Shown piece by piece: positions 50,924 to 60,167 of a DNA stretch of 64,000 nucleotides (the stretch's first letter is position 1; each line of letters starts with the position of its first letter). The notes beneath the pieces were generated by a model. It did no database searches. It was not told the origin of the DNA and saw only the letters and a list, made by a program, of their open reading frames with translations. This DNA comes from an uncultured Mucispirillum sp. (GTDB lineage Bacteria; Chrysiogenota; Deferribacteres; Deferribacterales; Mucispirillaceae). The DNA lies in assembly GCA_944324465.1 (NCBI GenBank), contig CALUWI010000012.1, positions 1-64,000 of the forward strand. The letters are read 5' to 3'. The position numbers were made by a program, and so were the translations under genes.

Positions 50924-53390
50924 TACATCTTATATATCAGTAGAAGTATCAAAAAACACATCTGAAAACAGAACAACTCCTATATATGTGCAGGAAAAAG
51001 GAAGTCTTTCTCTTGATAATATATTATCTGAAAAGCCTGCTGATTTTAATGGGCAGATAGATATATCATGGCTTACGGATGCACTTAATCAAAAAGCATG
51101 TGAAATAAAATATGCTCCATGGGACGCTTTATATATGCCACAGGGTTTATGGGTATCTTCTGCTTACGGCAGCAATACTATTATTGCAGTATCAGCTGAT
51201 GGTAAAATATGCTTATCCCATGATTACGGCACAAATTGGGAAGAAAAACAGATAAACGATAACTTAACTGCTGCTTCATACGGTAATGGTGTATTTATAC
51301 TGCTTTCTAATACTGGAAAATGCTTTAAAAGCACAGATAAAGGTATATCCTGGGAAGAAAGCATAATAGATGAAGATAATTTTTCATGTATTACATATAA
51401 CAATAATAAATTTATTGCAGGTACATCTTCAGGCAGAATATATGTTTCAGAAGACTATGGGCAAAACTGGCAAAAGGTGTGCGAATATAATAATATGCAG
51501 ATTTCAAAAATAACATATTCATCATCAAACATTATAATGGCAGTTGCAGTTTCTGGCAGTCCCCTTTCAATCTACAGTATAGATGACGGCTCATCATGGA
51601 ATGAAATAGAGATGCCCTCATCATCATGGATATCATTAACTTATGGCAAAGATAGATTTATGGCTTGTGCTTATGATGGGGACATAAGGCTTGCTTACTG
51701 TCTTGAAAAGGATATTATTAGCAGCAATCCTGTGTGGAAAAATACAGCTTTAAGCTATAATGAACCATGGAAAGATATATGTTATGGAGCAAATGTATAT
51801 ACTCTTGTCTCATCAAATGGTGTTACTCTTGCAAGCAGTGACGGTATAAGGTGGATAAAAACACCATGTCCTTATGGAGCATGGAATAATATTTTAAGAA
51901 CAGATTATTTTTTTATGACATTTTCAGCAGATAATGAGGCAAATCACTTAAATGCAATCCGTTCATCAAATGGCGGACTTGCTGGAATTATGTTTGCAAC
52001 TTTAAATGAAATTATACATGATGAAAATGTAGATAAAGCAGTTAACCCGCAGACTTTAAAAGATTATCTTGCATACAGAACTGGCAAAAATACCTCTCAA
52101 TATCCAGTTTACAGTGATGATTTACTTATTGAATGCACTTCACTTGATACAAGACAGATTAAAATTACAAATATAGACAGCAAAAGCACGATTAATGATT
52201 ATAACGATATTAAAACACCAGGAATATATATAATAGAAAAAACTCTTAATAACGGTCCTGATTTACAAACAGGATATATGCTTGTACAGGCAGAAAATAA
52301 TAAAATACATCAATTTTTAAGCCCTGATTATTTATTTACATCAGGTTATATGCGCCAGTTCAGTAATAACTTATGGAGCAGCTGGCAGAAAAAAATGATA
52401 AAACAGGAAAATATAGAAAGCCTTGATTTATCTAATAATAATATAACAGTATCATCTAATTCATCATATTCTGATATAACAAACATTATAGCAGAAGAAA
52501 ATGGAAGTATCAAAAAAATAAGTAAAAATGAAGTAGATGAAGAAATAAATAATAAAGTAAAAGATGCATTCAACCTTATGGCTGGAAATAATGTTTACTG
52601 GAACAAAACAGCAGATTATAAATTAGGTGCTGCCGTTTTAGGAAGTGATAATGCACTGTACTACTGCATAAAAGCAAATGGCTCAGCAAGTCCTCAAAAC
52701 CCAGTGTCCGCATCTTCATACTGGCTTAAAATTATAAACAGTAATGGAAAAATCAATGCAGATAATTTAAGTGTGTCATTAGGTACACTTGCTCTGCTTA
52801 ATAATATTGCACTTACTAATAATGCCATAACTGGAATACTGCCCATAAGTAAAGGAGGCACAGGAAGAACAAATGGAATGTCAAATGGTATTGCAGATAA
52901 TACTATAATTACAGAAAATAACTGGCAGACTGCAGAGCAAAGAGGGTTAGGTGTTTTATACTGGCAGACTACAGATATTGCCAGCAAAAAGCTGCCTTAT
53001 ACTGCAGGAGCAATGATAAGAAATTATTTTGTAAGCAACCTTAAAAGTGCTTTAGCTTTTGATTTAGGTAATGCTTATGTATCTATTTTTGATTTTAAGC
53101 AAAATAGGTGGAAACAAATTGCATTTAATGATGATGTTGTAAATAAAATGCCAAAAGTATCAAAAAATAATGGAATAGGATATTTACAGCAAATTGCAGG
53201 ACAAGGAGTTCAAGTAACTTACAGGCTTCCTTCTGATGGCACTTATTTCTACTTTCTTACCTGCACAAATGACTATAATAACTATAATGCTGTAGATAAT
53301 AAGGCAGGAATTGCAGAAGGTGGAAGTGAAATAATTTCTGCATCTATGAATAAAAAAACTTTTGGGGGATTTATATGGAGAATACAGTAG
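50916..53390 (+). CDS. Tail-fibre receptor-binding protein with Asp-box propeller and pyocin-type knob
   Basis: 824 residues from ATG 50916 (GGGAG before it). Residues ~65-330 contain repeated Asp-box-like turns (S-x-D-x-G-x-x-W, e.g. S-H-D-Y-G-T-N-W and S-E-D-Y-G-Q-N-W), indicating a beta-propeller. Residues ~428-492 read like a pyocin/tail-fibre knob (D-I-K-T-P-G-I-Y ... L-W-S-S-W-Q-K). A carbohydrate-binding-like stretch lies near 555-600, and I-L-P-I-S-K-G-G-T-G-R-T-N, typical of tail fibres, near 640. It probably recognises surface glycans. No signal peptide, as expected for a phage-type protein. The next gene overlaps its end. Confidence 0.75.
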   Translation: MSNTSYISVEVSKNTSENRTTPIYVQEKGSLSLDNILSEKPADFNGQIDISWLTDALNQKACEIKYAPWDALYMPQGLWVSSAYGSNTIIAVSADGKICLSHDYGTNWEEKQINDNLTAASYGNGVFILLSNTGKCFKSTDKGISWEESIIDEDNFSCITYNNNKFIAGTSSGRIYVSEDYGQNWQKVCEYNNMQISKITYSSSNIIMAVAVSGSPLSIYSIDDGSSWNEIEMPSSSWISLTYGKDRFMACAYDGDIRLAYCLEKDIISSNPVWKNTALSYNEPWKDICYGANVYTLVSSNGVTLASSDGIRWIKTPCPYGAWNNILRTDYFFMTFSADNEANHLNAIRSSNGGLAGIMFATLNEIIHDENVDKAVNPQTLKDYLAYRTGKNTSQYPVYSDDLLIECTSLDTRQIKITNIDSKSTINDYNDIKTPGIYIIEKTLNNGPDLQTGYMLVQAENNKIHQFLSPDYLFTSGYMRQFSNNLWSSWQKKMIKQENIESLDLSNNNITVSSNSSYSDITNIIAEENGSIKKISKNEVDEEINNKVKDAFNLMAGNNVYWNKTADYKLGAAVLGSDNALYYCIKANGSASPQNPVSASSYWLKIINSNGKINADNLSVSLGTLALLNNIALTNNAITGILPISKGGTGRTNGMSNGIADNTIITENNWQTAEQRGLGVLYWQTTDIASKKLPYTAGAMIRNYFVSNLKSALAFDLGNAYVSIFDFKQNRWKQIAFNDDVVNKMPKVSKNNGIGYLQQIAGQGVQVTYRLPSDGTYFYFLTCTNDYNNYNAVDNKAGIAEGGSEIISASMNKKTFGGFIWRIQ

Positions 53391-53824
53391 AATATAATGA
53401 AAATAAAAAATTATTTTTAAACTCTATTTCAAATATTAAGAAAAAAAATGACGGCTCTTTTATTGTTAATTATAACAATATGCCTTACCATATTTCTAAC
53501 AGTGATGAAATGCTGGAAAAATATAACTGGCTCACTGAATATATAGAAAAATATCCAGAACAGGCAGAAGATTATATAGAAAAACAATATATACCTTCTG
53601 CAGAAGAAAAAGTTGAACATATAAGAAATAAACGAAACAGCCTTTTAAATGAAGCCGATATTATACTTATGAAATATCAGGAACAGGTATCCCTTAATAT
53701 AATACAGGTAAACGATGAATATTATAATGCACTTTTACAGTATAAGCAAAACTTAAGAGATATTACAAAGCAAATTGATTTTCCTGAAAATATAATATGG
53801 CCTTTAATGCCAGAATATATTTAA
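53375..53824 (+). CDS. Tail-fibre assembly chaperone-like protein
   Basis: 149 residues. The C-terminal half has R-N-K-R-N-S-L-L-N-E-A-D, then Y-N-A-L-L-Q-Y-K-Q-N-L-R-D-I-T and I-I-W-P-L-M-P-E. This is the pattern of caudoviral tail-fibre assembly proteins encoded directly after the fibre gene. The N-terminal part is unlike them and may bind this particular fibre. It overlaps the fibre gene by 16 bp. It ends exactly where the convergent glycosyltransferase gene ends. Confidence 0.75.
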   Translation: MENTVEYNENKKLFLNSISNIKKKNDGSFIVNYNNMPYHISNSDEMLEKYNWLTEYIEKYPEQAEDYIEKQYIPSAEEKVEHIRNKRNSLLNEADIILMKYQEQVSLNIIQVNDEYYNALLQYKQNLRDITKQIDFPENIIWPLMPEYI

Positions 53825-54643
53825 TTATGCAGTTTTATAACCTATCAGTTTAGGCAGAGCCTGCAAAATATATAATATTTTTTTATGAATTGGAAGGGAG
53901 TGTAAAAGCTCTTTTCCTTTGCTTTCTGCCCTGCCAAAAGTATCTATAAGCCATTTATTTTCTTTATGCATTTTGCCTATTGCTTTTCCTCGTGCATATT
54001 CATTTTTTAAAGAATATGGATGACTGTGGTATATTTTTGCTTCAGCATTATAATAAACTTTTTTTCCCATTAATATAATTTTCGCAGCTGCAAGCATATC
54101 TTCAGCAAAATCAGTTTTTGGAAAGCCGCCAGCAGCAAGTAAATCTTTTATCTTATATGCAGCAAAGCTGTCTGAACAAAATGCAGTAGATATGCCGTAT
54201 TTTACAATATCGTCTTTTGATTTTATAATAGAATGGGGAGGATAATTAAAATGTCTGCTTATTTTTTCTATAAAAGATGAAGTGTTATCCGTCAGCTGCC
54301 TGCCGTAAGTAATAGATACATTGTCATGATTAAATGATGAAAGCAGTGTTTCTAATGTATTATTATCTTTTAATAAAATATCCTGTGTCATAAATACTGC
54401 ATAGTCATAGTTTTTATTATTATCTATTCCCTGCTGCCTTGTTAAGCCGTGATTAAAGCTGCCTTTATCTATAATAGTAATATCACAGCCGTATTTTCTG
54501 CATATCTCTACTGTATTATCAGTAGATGATGAATCAATTATACATATTTTTGCAGGTACAACACTCTGCTCTTTAATTGATTGTAAAAGCCTTTCAATAG
54601 TGTTACAGCCATTATATGTGGGGATAATTATTATAAATGACAT
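53825..54643 (-). CDS. Family 2 glycosyltransferase, rhamnosyltransferase-like
   Basis: 272 residues. A GT-A fold start I-I-I-I-P-T-Y-N-G, the D-S-S-S-T-D-N-T motif and F-N-H-G-L-T-R-Q-Q-G resemble RfbF/RfbN-type rhamnosyltransferases of O-antigen synthesis. T-Q-D-I-L-L takes the place of the DXD metal motif. It probably works at the cytoplasmic face of the inner membrane. It is last in the gtr cluster, 11 nt after the GtrII-type gene. Its 3' end meets the tail-fibre chaperone end with no gap. Confidence 0.82.
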   Translation of the reverse strand: MSFIIIIPTYNGCNTIERLLQSIKEQSVVPAKICIIDSSSTDNTVEICRKYGCDITIIDKGSFNHGLTRQQGIDNNKNYDYAVFMTQDILLKDNNTLETLLSSFNHDNVSITYGRQLTDNTSSFIEKISRHFNYPPHSIIKSKDDIVKYGISTAFCSDSFAAYKIKDLLAAGGFPKTDFAEDMLAAAKIILMGKKVYYNAEAKIYHSHPYSLKNEYARGKAIGKMHKENKWLIDTFGRAESKGKELLHSLPIHKKILYILQALPKLIGYKTA

Positions 54644-54654
54644 AGGTAATCTAT

Positions 54655-56142
54655 CTAATTACTTAGTTTAATAATCACTGTATTGTCAATTAATTTAACA
54701 CAGTCATTATCTGGATATGATGGCATATCTTTTACCTTTTTCATCATATCATCTGTCATATTACCTATTTGTATATTCATAGGAAATCCTTGAAGTTTTA
54801 AAAATGAAAGTATTCTATAACTGTTGCCACCATCCCATGAAAAAAATGATGCACTAAATACATCTTTACCATTTATTAATGGATTTTTATGGGTATAATT
54901 TACTGCACCTGTAAAATTTATTTTATATTTACCATTAACTATTTCTGGATATTTATTATATATTTTGCTTATTATATTATTTGCAGTTATTTCATCCTGT
55001 TTATATGTCATATAATAACTTATTTGATATTTTACAATATTAGTTGTATGAAAACATATTATAAAAATTGATAAAATAATAATAAAATATTTTAATTTAT
55101 TATTAAAACAATATATAAGCAGTAAAATAAATGCAGGATAAAAAGCAACAGCTAATTTTGCTCTTACAGGTAAAGCAGTGCCAAAAACTATATTTAAAGA
55201 AAAAATAGAAAGCAACCAGAAAAGCATTAGAATAATAAATTTAATATTCTCTTTATATGTTTTATAATTCTTTATATTATGCAGTATATAAATTATTACA
55301 ATAACTGTGATTATAATATTTGCAGTATGACTGCCTTGAAAACCATTACTTGATAAAACACGCCATATATTTGTTAAGGCATTTCCTAACCCTTCTATTA
55401 TTCCCTGCCTGTATCCAATAAAATCGCTGTGATAAGCACCTAAAGTTTTGTTTGTAAATACAATAGTTATATAATAAATAATAATCGGTATAAGAAGTAT
55501 TATAGTTGATTTAATAATATGTTTTATGGATTTTTTGATATTTTTATCATTAATATAATCAAGAATAACATTTATCATCATAACTGATAAAAAAACTGCT
55601 ATATTTGCTTGATATGATGATATACCGATAAACAGCAATACTACTGCTGCAAAATATAATAAAATATTATTTTTTTCTATAAGCCTGTATGCAATAACAA
55701 CTAATAAAAGCCCGATAAAATTATAAGCTGATTGAAAATAAAAATACTGCAAAAATGCAAAATTTGGATAAGTTACAAATAATAATACAAATAATAATTT
55801 AGCACTGTTTTGCAGATTATGCCTTGAAACAGTTAAAAGTCCAGCTAGAGTAAGAGCAAATATGCCAATAATCTGTGATACTATATGATATCTTGCAAAC
55901 GGTAGTATATAATATAATATCCATGAACCGTAACGCTGAGTATCATAGTATAATTGTGGACCGTCTGCTAGTGTATATGTTTCAGAATCTATCCCAAACT
56001 TAATTGTAAAAATATCAACAGCATTTATCACTAAAGCCACAAAAAAACTAATTAATATTATATTTTTATTTTCTAAAATAAAATTATATAATTTTTCAGC
56101 ATATTTACTACTATTTGACATATTTTTAAAAATATTTTTCAT
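54655..56142 (-). CDS. GtrII-type membrane glucosyltransferase
   Basis: 495 residues from ATG 56142, which has GGGAG 6 nt before it; the ATG at 56160 lacks one. About ten membrane spans lie in the first ~390 residues, with a Q-R-Y-G-S-W-I-L motif after the first span and S-S-Y-Q-A-N in the middle. A periplasmic C-terminal domain (~390-495) follows. This matches the GtrII family (O-antigen glucosyltransferases of serotype-converting phages). It would transfer sugar from a lipid carrier to O-antigen in the periplasm. Sugar specificity cannot be told. Confidence 0.75.
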   Translation of the reverse strand: MKNIFKNMSNSSKYAEKLYNFILENKNIILISFFVALVINAVDIFTIKFGIDSETYTLADGPQLYYDTQRYGSWILYYILPFARYHIVSQIIGIFALTLAGLLTVSRHNLQNSAKLLFVLLFVTYPNFAFLQYFYFQSAYNFIGLLLVVIAYRLIEKNNILLYFAAVVLLFIGISSYQANIAVFLSVMMINVILDYINDKNIKKSIKHIIKSTIILLIPIIIYYITIVFTNKTLGAYHSDFIGYRQGIIEGLGNALTNIWRVLSSNGFQGSHTANIIITVIVIIYILHNIKNYKTYKENIKFIILMLFWLLSIFSLNIVFGTALPVRAKLAVAFYPAFILLLIYCFNNKLKYFIIILSIFIICFHTTNIVKYQISYYMTYKQDEITANNIISKIYNKYPEIVNGKYKINFTGAVNYTHKNPLINGKDVFSASFFSWDGGNSYRILSFLKLQGFPMNIQIGNMTDDMMKKVKDMPSYPDNDCVKLIDNTVIIKLSN

Positions 56143-56171
56143 TTTTATCTCCCATTCCAAATATAATAACT

Positions 56172-57386
56172 TTAAAAATATGTGTTACCGGCAAGAATTC
56201 TGTGCATATAATCATATCCATAAACTGCATGTATTACAAATAATATATAGCATACTATCAGCCATATTTTTTTAAAGTACCCCCCCCCTTCTTGCCATAA
56301 TTTAGACGAATATTTCACAAGATATTCTATTGTTACTAAAAACAATAAAAACATAGCTGCATAAGCACCCCATATCCAGTTACCATGATACTGTCTCCAG
56401 CCAAGCTCTACTATCAGCACAGCTCCAAGCAGTGCTGTTACAGCAAATATCCATACATAAGTATAATTTCCCATTTTTTTAATATGTTCCCACAATAATG
56501 GCAGAGCAGCTAGTGGAAATAAAAAACTTTGAATAACTGTAGATAAAAACACCAGAATAGTTGGATAATGATGTATATTATAATGAAAATTCATATATAT
56601 AAATGGCCTTATAGCAAGAGCCTCACCAGTTCTATCTGGAAACATTATTTTTGTCTGTATAATTAAAATAAATAATGTTGGTATAATGGTCAGTGATAAA
56701 TAAAGCAGCTGTTTAAATAAACTTTTATCTTTGAAATACCATATAATAATCATAACAGCAAGTGCAGGATACATTACAAATACTAAATTAGGCTTTATCC
56801 ATGCACCTATCATTGCTGCTAAAGAAAAAATAATAAATTCTGAATATGGTATTTTTTGCTTTTGATTAATTTTTTCTGCAATAGATTGAAAAAGAAACAT
56901 CATGATTAAACTTGTTAATTTAAGGGCAATTAAACTTGAATTATGCCATACTCCTGACATATATAACCCAACATGTCTATTAGGGCTAAGTGGAAGAATA
57001 TATACTGCTGCTTCAATATATGCAAAAAGAGCAAGAATAAAACATAAAGAATAATTATTTAAATTTGTATTTTTATATAAATATTTACCAGAAAGATATA
57101 TTGTAATGCCTATTATAATTAATATACATACAGCAATACTGACTTGATGTGGAAATATTTTATACAGTATGCCAAAAAATATGTATAAAAGACTATACCG
57201 TTCATGTCCTGTTATAGACATATGAATATGTGAAGGTAAATCACTATATACCCAGACTTTCACCTTAAATTCATCTATCTGGTATATAATTATCTGAGAA
57301 ATTATCTCTATGCTGTAAAAAAACAATAATGCAGTAAAAAAATAATAAATGTACCTTTTTATTTTCTCCTGATTAGTATAATTCAT
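56172..57386 (-). CDS. Membrane GT-C-like protein of the gtr cluster
   Basis: 404 residues from ATG 57386. TTG at 57428 would overlap gtrA by 20 bp; GGGAG lies 10 nt before the chosen ATG. About ten membrane spans. An early periplasmic-type loop has Y-S-D-L-P-S-H-I-H, an acidic-aromatic pattern seen in polyprenyl-dependent GT-C enzymes. Between gtrA and the GtrII-type gene it occupies the usual place of the serotype-specific transferase, so it may be the real transferase or a second one. No close family recognised. Confidence 0.7.
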   Translation of the reverse strand: MNYTNQEKIKRYIYYFFTALLFFYSIEIISQIIIYQIDEFKVKVWVYSDLPSHIHMSITGHERYSLLYIFFGILYKIFPHQVSIAVCILIIIGITIYLSGKYLYKNTNLNNYSLCFILALFAYIEAAVYILPLSPNRHVGLYMSGVWHNSSLIALKLTSLIMMFLFQSIAEKINQKQKIPYSEFIIFSLAAMIGAWIKPNLVFVMYPALAVMIIIWYFKDKSLFKQLLYLSLTIIPTLFILIIQTKIMFPDRTGEALAIRPFIYMNFHYNIHHYPTILVFLSTVIQSFLFPLAALPLLWEHIKKMGNYTYVWIFAVTALLGAVLIVELGWRQYHGNWIWGAYAAMFLLFLVTIEYLVKYSSKLWQEGGGYFKKIWLIVCYILFVIHAVYGYDYMHRILAGNTYF

Positions 57387-57408
57387 AGTATATGCACTCC
57401 CAGCGATT

Positions 57409-57822
57409 TTATAAACTTTTAAAAACAATAAACCTTTGAGCTAAATAATTAAGCCCTGTAAATAAAACCATACCAATAAACATTGCAGTATTTTCCTGTA
57501 CACTAACAGAATAGCTGCTTAATAAATACATTGTAAATGGCTTTGCAGCTCCATATGCAATAAAAAAGCAGACTGCAATATTTATAATGAAATAAACAAC
57601 CTCTCTTAAAGAAAAAGCATTGCTTTTGAATGTGAAATATTTATTTAAGAAAAAACTGACTACACTTCCCACAACATAATTCATAATAGAAGATATCCAG
57701 TAAGAACAGTTAAAAATATTGTATAGTGCAAACATTACACCTGCACCAACTGCTGTATTTATGATACCTGCTATTATGAATTTTAAAAATGTTTTATCAT
57801 AAAATATTTTAATTAACTGCAT
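57409..57822 (-). CDS. gtrA: GtrA-like lipid-linked sugar flippase
   Basis: 137 residues with four membrane spans. Signatures: F-I-I-A-G-I-I-N-T-A-V-G near the start, S-F-F-L-N-K-Y-F-T-F in the middle and Y-L-A-Q-R-F-I-V-F at the end. GtrA proteins are thought to flip bactoprenol-linked sugar across the inner membrane. It starts directly after gtrB, as in serotype-conversion operons. Confidence 0.9.
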   Translation of the reverse strand: MQLIKIFYDKTFLKFIIAGIINTAVGAGVMFALYNIFNCSYWISSIMNYVVGSVVSFFLNKYFTFKSNAFSLREVVYFIINIAVCFFIAYGAAKPFTMYLLSSYSVSVQENTAMFIGMVLFTGLNYLAQRFIVFKSL

Positions 57823-58764
57823 TTACTTTTCATCACCACTGTATTTTTCTACAAAATAAAGCGGTCTGTTTTTTACTTCATCAAAAATTCTGCCTAAATA
57901 TTCACCTATTACACCAAGTGATAAAAGCTGAATACCTCCTAAAAATATTATAATTGATAATAATGTAGGATAACCACGAACAGGTTCTCCAAAAAGTAAA
58001 GTTTTTAAAACTAAAAAAACAATATAAATAAACCCAACAGCTGCAACAATTATTCCTAAAAATGAGCTTAATCTAAGTGGAAATGTAGAAAAAGATGTAA
58101 GACCTTCTATTGCAAGGTTAAAAAGATTAAAATAATTCCATTTAGATTTACCTGCAAATCTTTTAACAGGTTCATACATAAATTCTTTTTTATTAAAGCC
58201 TATTAATGCAAACAACCCTTTAGTATATCTTCTCTGTTCTTTATACTGTTTTAATGCATCCACTGCTCTGCGGCTTAAAAGTCTAAAATCACTTGTATTT
58301 TTTAAAATATCAACACGAGTTAATGACTGTAATGCTTTATAATATATCTTTGTTCCTAATCTTTTGAAAAAACTTTCATCATTTCTTGATTTTCTTCTTC
58401 CATATACATCATCATAGCCTTCTTCATAATAAGTAAGCATTTCTGGAATGTATTCTGGGGGAATTTGCAAATCTGCATCTAAAATAACAACAACATCACC
58501 TTTCACATAATCAAACCCTGCAGCCATTGCTATTTCTTTACCGTAGTTTCTAGCTAAATTCACATACTGCACATGGTCATCTTTTGCATTTAAATCACGC
58601 AATATCTCTAAAGTTTTATCTTTTGAACCGTCATTTATTATAAGTATTTCATAATCATACTTTTCAAGTTTTGATAAAACATTACTTACTCTCTTATAAA
58701 GTTCATGTAAACATTCTTCTTCATTATAAGCAGGAATTAGAGCAGATATAAGCTGTTTTTTCAT
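57823..58764 (-). CDS. gtrB: GtrB-like bactoprenol glycosyltransferase
   Basis: 313 residues. The GT-A domain starts A-L-I-P-A-Y-N-E-E, D-G-S-K-D-K-T lies in the nucleotide-binding part, and I-L-D-A-D-L-Q carries the DXD metal site. Two C-terminal membrane spans (~230-255, ~270-293) are followed by V-I-G-E-Y-L-G-R-I. It loads sugar from UDP-sugar onto undecaprenyl phosphate. First of five glycosylation genes on this strand; the others follow with short gaps. Related to DPMS/PglB-like enzymes but with the GtrB C-terminus. Confidence 0.92.
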   Translation of the reverse strand: MKKQLISALIPAYNEEECLHELYKRVSNVLSKLEKYDYEILIINDGSKDKTLEILRDLNAKDDHVQYVNLARNYGKEIAMAAGFDYVKGDVVVILDADLQIPPEYIPEMLTYYEEGYDDVYGRRKSRNDESFFKRLGTKIYYKALQSLTRVDILKNTSDFRLLSRRAVDALKQYKEQRRYTKGLFALIGFNKKEFMYEPVKRFAGKSKWNYFNLFNLAIEGLTSFSTFPLRLSSFLGIIVAAVGFIYIVFLVLKTLLFGEPVRGYPTLLSIIIFLGGIQLLSLGVIGEYLGRIFDEVKNRPLYFVEKYSGDEK

Positions 58765-58793
58765 AAATAAACTATCCTCCTTTATAAAAATGT

Positions 58794-59504
58794 TTATCCA
58801 ATAATTCTTGCTACTGCCATAGCAGCTGAAACTGCACTACCTGGTTTTGCAAGCAATGCTCCATTTGAAAGCATATATTCTTCTATATTTTTGTTTTTAC
58901 TTAAAAGAACAACTGGTTTTTTAGATATATTTGATATAATAGATGTAAGTCTTATATCTTTATCAAATGCAACAATTACAGCCTTTGCTTTTGAAAGATA
59001 GTTCTTTACAACCTGAATAGATACTGTTTCATATTTTGATATAAAGCATATTTCTACCTGCATACCTAAAATATTAAATACAGCTTCCAGCTCTTTTATC
59101 ATTTTATCATCATGAGCAAGAGAAGTAACCACTACCACTGTTTTATCATATTTTACTGTCTGCTCTTTTTCTATATATGTGATTATTCCAGCATCGTATA
59201 AAAACATACACTTATTAAATTTTGGAGCAAGCTCTCTCATAATATGTTCTTCAATACCAGTTAATATGAAATTATTATATTTTTTATGCATCTGATGAAT
59301 AAGCAGTTCTATATAATGGGCATCTTTGCCGTTACATTCTACCATTTCATCAAAAGGGCAGCCAAGTTTCTGCCATACTGTTAAGCTGTCATTATCTTCT
59401 GCTGAATAAAAATTCTGCTCTATTTCATTAACAGCACTTTCTATTGAAATTGTGCCAAGCCTTAATTTTACTAATAAATCTTCTAATTCATTTTTATCCA
59501 GCAT
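58794..59504 (-). CDS. LarB/PurE-like (AIR carboxylase family) protein
   Basis: 236 residues. The N-terminus (L-E-D-L-L-V-K-L-R-L-G-T-I-S-I-E-S-A) resembles LarB, which carboxylates nicotinate dinucleotide in nickel-pincer cofactor synthesis. The C-terminal half has a PurE/LarB-like alternating fold, with V-V-V-V-T-S-L-A-H-D. The typical G-T-S-D and G-L-H-R motifs are missing, so activity is doubtful. It sits between rlmE and gtrB without other lar genes. An unrelated P-loop-free Rossmann protein is also possible. Confidence 0.4.
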   Translation of the reverse strand: MLDKNELEDLLVKLRLGTISIESAVNEIEQNFYSAEDNDSLTVWQKLGCPFDEMVECNGKDAHYIELLIHQMHKKYNNFILTGIEEHIMRELAPKFNKCMFLYDAGIITYIEKEQTVKYDKTVVVVTSLAHDDKMIKELEAVFNILGMQVEICFISKYETVSIQVVKNYLSKAKAVIVAFDKDIRLTSIISNISKKPVVLLSKNKNIEEYMLSNGALLAKPGSAVSAAMAVARIIG

Positions 59505-59521
59505 ACTAATTCTCCATACTC

Positions 59522-60115
59522 TTAATTTACTTTATTTAAGGCAGCAATATATATTTCCATAGAGCCCTGCCTTGTTGCATCAGGTTTTATAATTCTTACA
59601 TCTTTAAAATCTTTTTTAAGCCTTTCTACCAAACCTTTTCGGCCTTCCCCTTCAAAAAGTTTAAACAAAAATGAGCCGCCTTTCTTTAATGTTTTCATTG
59701 TAAAAGCATATACTTTCTCTACAAGCTCTAAAGAATTAGTATGGTCCGCATCTCTAATACCTATTGTATGGGGTGCAATATCAGAAATAACAGCATCATA
59801 TAACGGGCATATTTCAAGCACTTGATTTAATATTTCATCAGTTGTAAAATCACCTGCTATGCTTACAAAATTCTTTTTGTTTATACCAGTAATTTCATTT
59901 AAATCAACACCAACTACAAATCCTTTATCGCCAGCTATCTCTAAAGCAACCTGGCTCCAGCCGCCAGGGGCAGCACCACAGTCCAGCACTTTATAGCCGC
60001 TTTTAATAATCTTATATTTTGTATTTAATTCTTTTAACTTATAAGCTGCACGGGATTTGTAGCCTTCCTGTTTTGCTTTTTTATAATAACTGTCTTTTCT
60101 GTTATATACTGCCAT
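59522..60115 (-). CDS. rlmE: 23S rRNA 2'-O-ribose methyltransferase (FtsJ)
   Basis: 197 residues. S-R-A-A-Y-K-L-K-E-L carries the first catalytic Lys. V-L-D-C-G-A-A-P-G-G-W-S is the SAM-binding motif, S-D-I-A-P the catalytic Asp region and F-L-F-K-L-F-E-G-E the second Lys. The enzyme methylates U2552 in the peptidyl transferase centre loop of 23S rRNA. It lies 52 bp after rng on the same strand. Length normal (200-210). Confidence 0.95.
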   Translation of the reverse strand: MAVYNRKDSYYKKAKQEGYKSRAAYKLKELNTKYKIIKSGYKVLDCGAAPGGWSQVALEIAGDKGFVVGVDLNEITGINKKNFVSIAGDFTTDEILNQVLEICPLYDAVISDIAPHTIGIRDADHTNSLELVEKVYAFTMKTLKKGGSFLFKLFEGEGRKGLVERLKKDFKDVRIIKPDATRQGSMEIYIAALNKVN

Positions 60116-60167
60116 TAATTTATCCTGATATTTAATTTGTTTATAAATATTTTTTATTTATACTATT

